DNA of 64,000 nucleotides from NCBI GenBank assembly GCA_905182525.1, contig CAJJBV010000004.1, forward strand, positions 196,068 through 260,067, written 5' to 3'. How positions within the stretch are numbered: position 1 is the first letter of the stretch; every line of letters begins with the position of its first letter. The DNA comes from Cryomorphaceae bacterium. Its GTDB lineage: Bacteria > Bacteroidota > Bacteroidia > Flavobacteriales_D > Parvicellaceae. Shown one piece after another: positions 63,595 through 64,000 of this stretch. Under the pieces are notes generated by a model. It saw only the letters and a list, made by a program, of their open reading frames with translations, had not been told where the DNA came from and did no database searches. The position numbers and the translations under genes were made by a program.

Positions 63595-64000
63595 TAGAAA
63601 CTATAGTTCTAATTTTATCCAATGTATAGTCTACTTCTTTCTTAGTATTGTATCTACATAAAGAAAATCTTACAGTTTGAAATTTATCTTGATCTGGAAG
63701 TTCTGCTAAGACATGAGAACCTTTATTAGATCCAGCAGAACAAGCACTTCCTCCTGAAGCCGCAATACCAAAAATATCTAAACTAAATAGCAGCATTGAG
63801 TTACAGATATCTTTAGGGAATCCAACACTTAAAACAGTATACAAACTTTTATTTGGATCAGTTTCTCCATGGAAAATAATTCTTGAATCCATTTTATGCA
63901 ATTCTTCTTTCATATAATACTTAAGTTCTCTAACATGCTTTTGATGGTTTTTTAAATCTGAGAAAGCCAATTCCATGGCTTTTGCTAAGCCAATAATTCC
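63584..64000 (-). CDS. Cysteine desulfurase (NifS/IscS-type), C-terminal part
   Basis: The frame is open to the right edge of the window (GIIGLAKAMELAF), so the start and the PLP-lysine lie outside. The visible part contains the catalytic Cys loop GIAASGGSACSAGSNKGSHVL and the C-terminal VRFSLCRYNTKKEVDYTLDKI, both diagnostic for class I cysteine desulfurases that supply sulfur to Fe-S clusters and tRNA modification. An internal Met at 63976 is not the true start. Confidence 0.9.
   Translation of the reverse strand, partial: GIIGLAKAMELAFSDLKNHQKHVRELKYYMKEELHKMDSRIIFHGETDPNKSLYTVLSVGFPKDICNSMLLFSLDIFGIAASGGSACSAGSNKGSHVLAELPDQDKFQTVRFSLCRYNTKKEVDYTLDKIRTIVSNEK

Noticed and set aside
1-64000. 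tRNA, rRNA, riboswitch, CRISPR, transposase
   Set aside because: All gaps were read on both strands; no cloverleaf-like sequence, regularly spaced repeat array, or transposase or integrase gene was recognised.

Overview
The window is an AT-rich, gene-dense chromosomal segment from a bacterium of the phylum Bacteroidota, most likely a marine-type member of the Flavobacteriales. Several things point there: three proteins end in type IX secretion (T9SS) C-terminal sorting domains, there is a PorE-like TPR/propeller/OmpA protein, the mevalonate pathway includes a GYDIA-type GHMP kinase, Bacteroidota-typical DUF4293, DUF4199, DUF1571 and DUF6913-like genes are present, Rho carries an Asn-rich insertion, and starts are not preceded by Shine-Dalgarno sequences. 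Genes are tightly packed, with ATGA overlaps and convergent stops that abut or overlap.

Layout. 1-4.3 kb: ftsY (partial), rimO and an Smr-domain gene, then an aminotransferase and a redoxin on the other strand. 4.3-5.85 kb: a small accessory island with a decayed DUF262 fragment, an imperfect palindromic repeat and a hydrolase lipoprotein gene flanked by inverted GTTAGTGGC motifs. 5.85-11.7 kb: a beta-oxidation locus (fadJ-like, fadI-like, a MarR regulator, acyl-CoA dehydrogenase) with two matching palindromic operator candidates. 11.7-15.7 kb: prmC-ligA-DUF6913-aroK. 15.7-23 kb: mevalonate operon (HMG-CoA reductase, GYDIA kinase, diphosphomevalonate decarboxylase, mevalonate kinase, UbiA prenyltransferase) ending in an S9 peptidase. 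23-31.4 kb: an N-glycan breakdown locus (sugar MFS, GH92 mannosidase; facing them aspartylglucosaminidase, GH20 hexosaminidase and CutC). 31.4-37 kb: panD, DUF1571, nitroreductase, an RmuC-like gene, umuDC and a small Cys protein.

38.0-42.8 kb is the most unusual part. Unrelated short genes (a DUF1566 lipoprotein, a 54-aa membrane protein, a cupredoxin plus an intradiol dioxygenase, a DUF4177 protein and a TPR/SPOR protein) are separated by copies of one intergenic repeat. That repeat begins at the stop codon of one gene and ends at the start codon of the next. The DUF1566 gene ends in a locally GC-rich stretch whose codon pattern looks like the variable region of a diversity-generating retroelement. 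No template repeat or reverse transcriptase is visible in the window.

43.1-64 kb is mostly core again: mnmE, a MORN-repeat protein, queE, PorE-like protein, FkbM methyltransferase, a T9SS-exported protein, an outer-membrane protein/lipoprotein pair, rarA, mpl, DUF4199, rho, DUF4293, a YfcE-like phosphoesterase, msrA, argS, rplS, trmD, an MBL hydrolase and a cysteine desulfurase fragment.

Data quality. At least five genes, including essential rho and argS, carry frameshifts, several of them at short homopolymer runs, with intact family-typical sequence continuing in another frame. I read these mainly as indel errors in the assembly. They are annotated as single genes across the frameshift. 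No tRNA, rRNA, CRISPR array, transposase or integrase was recognised.
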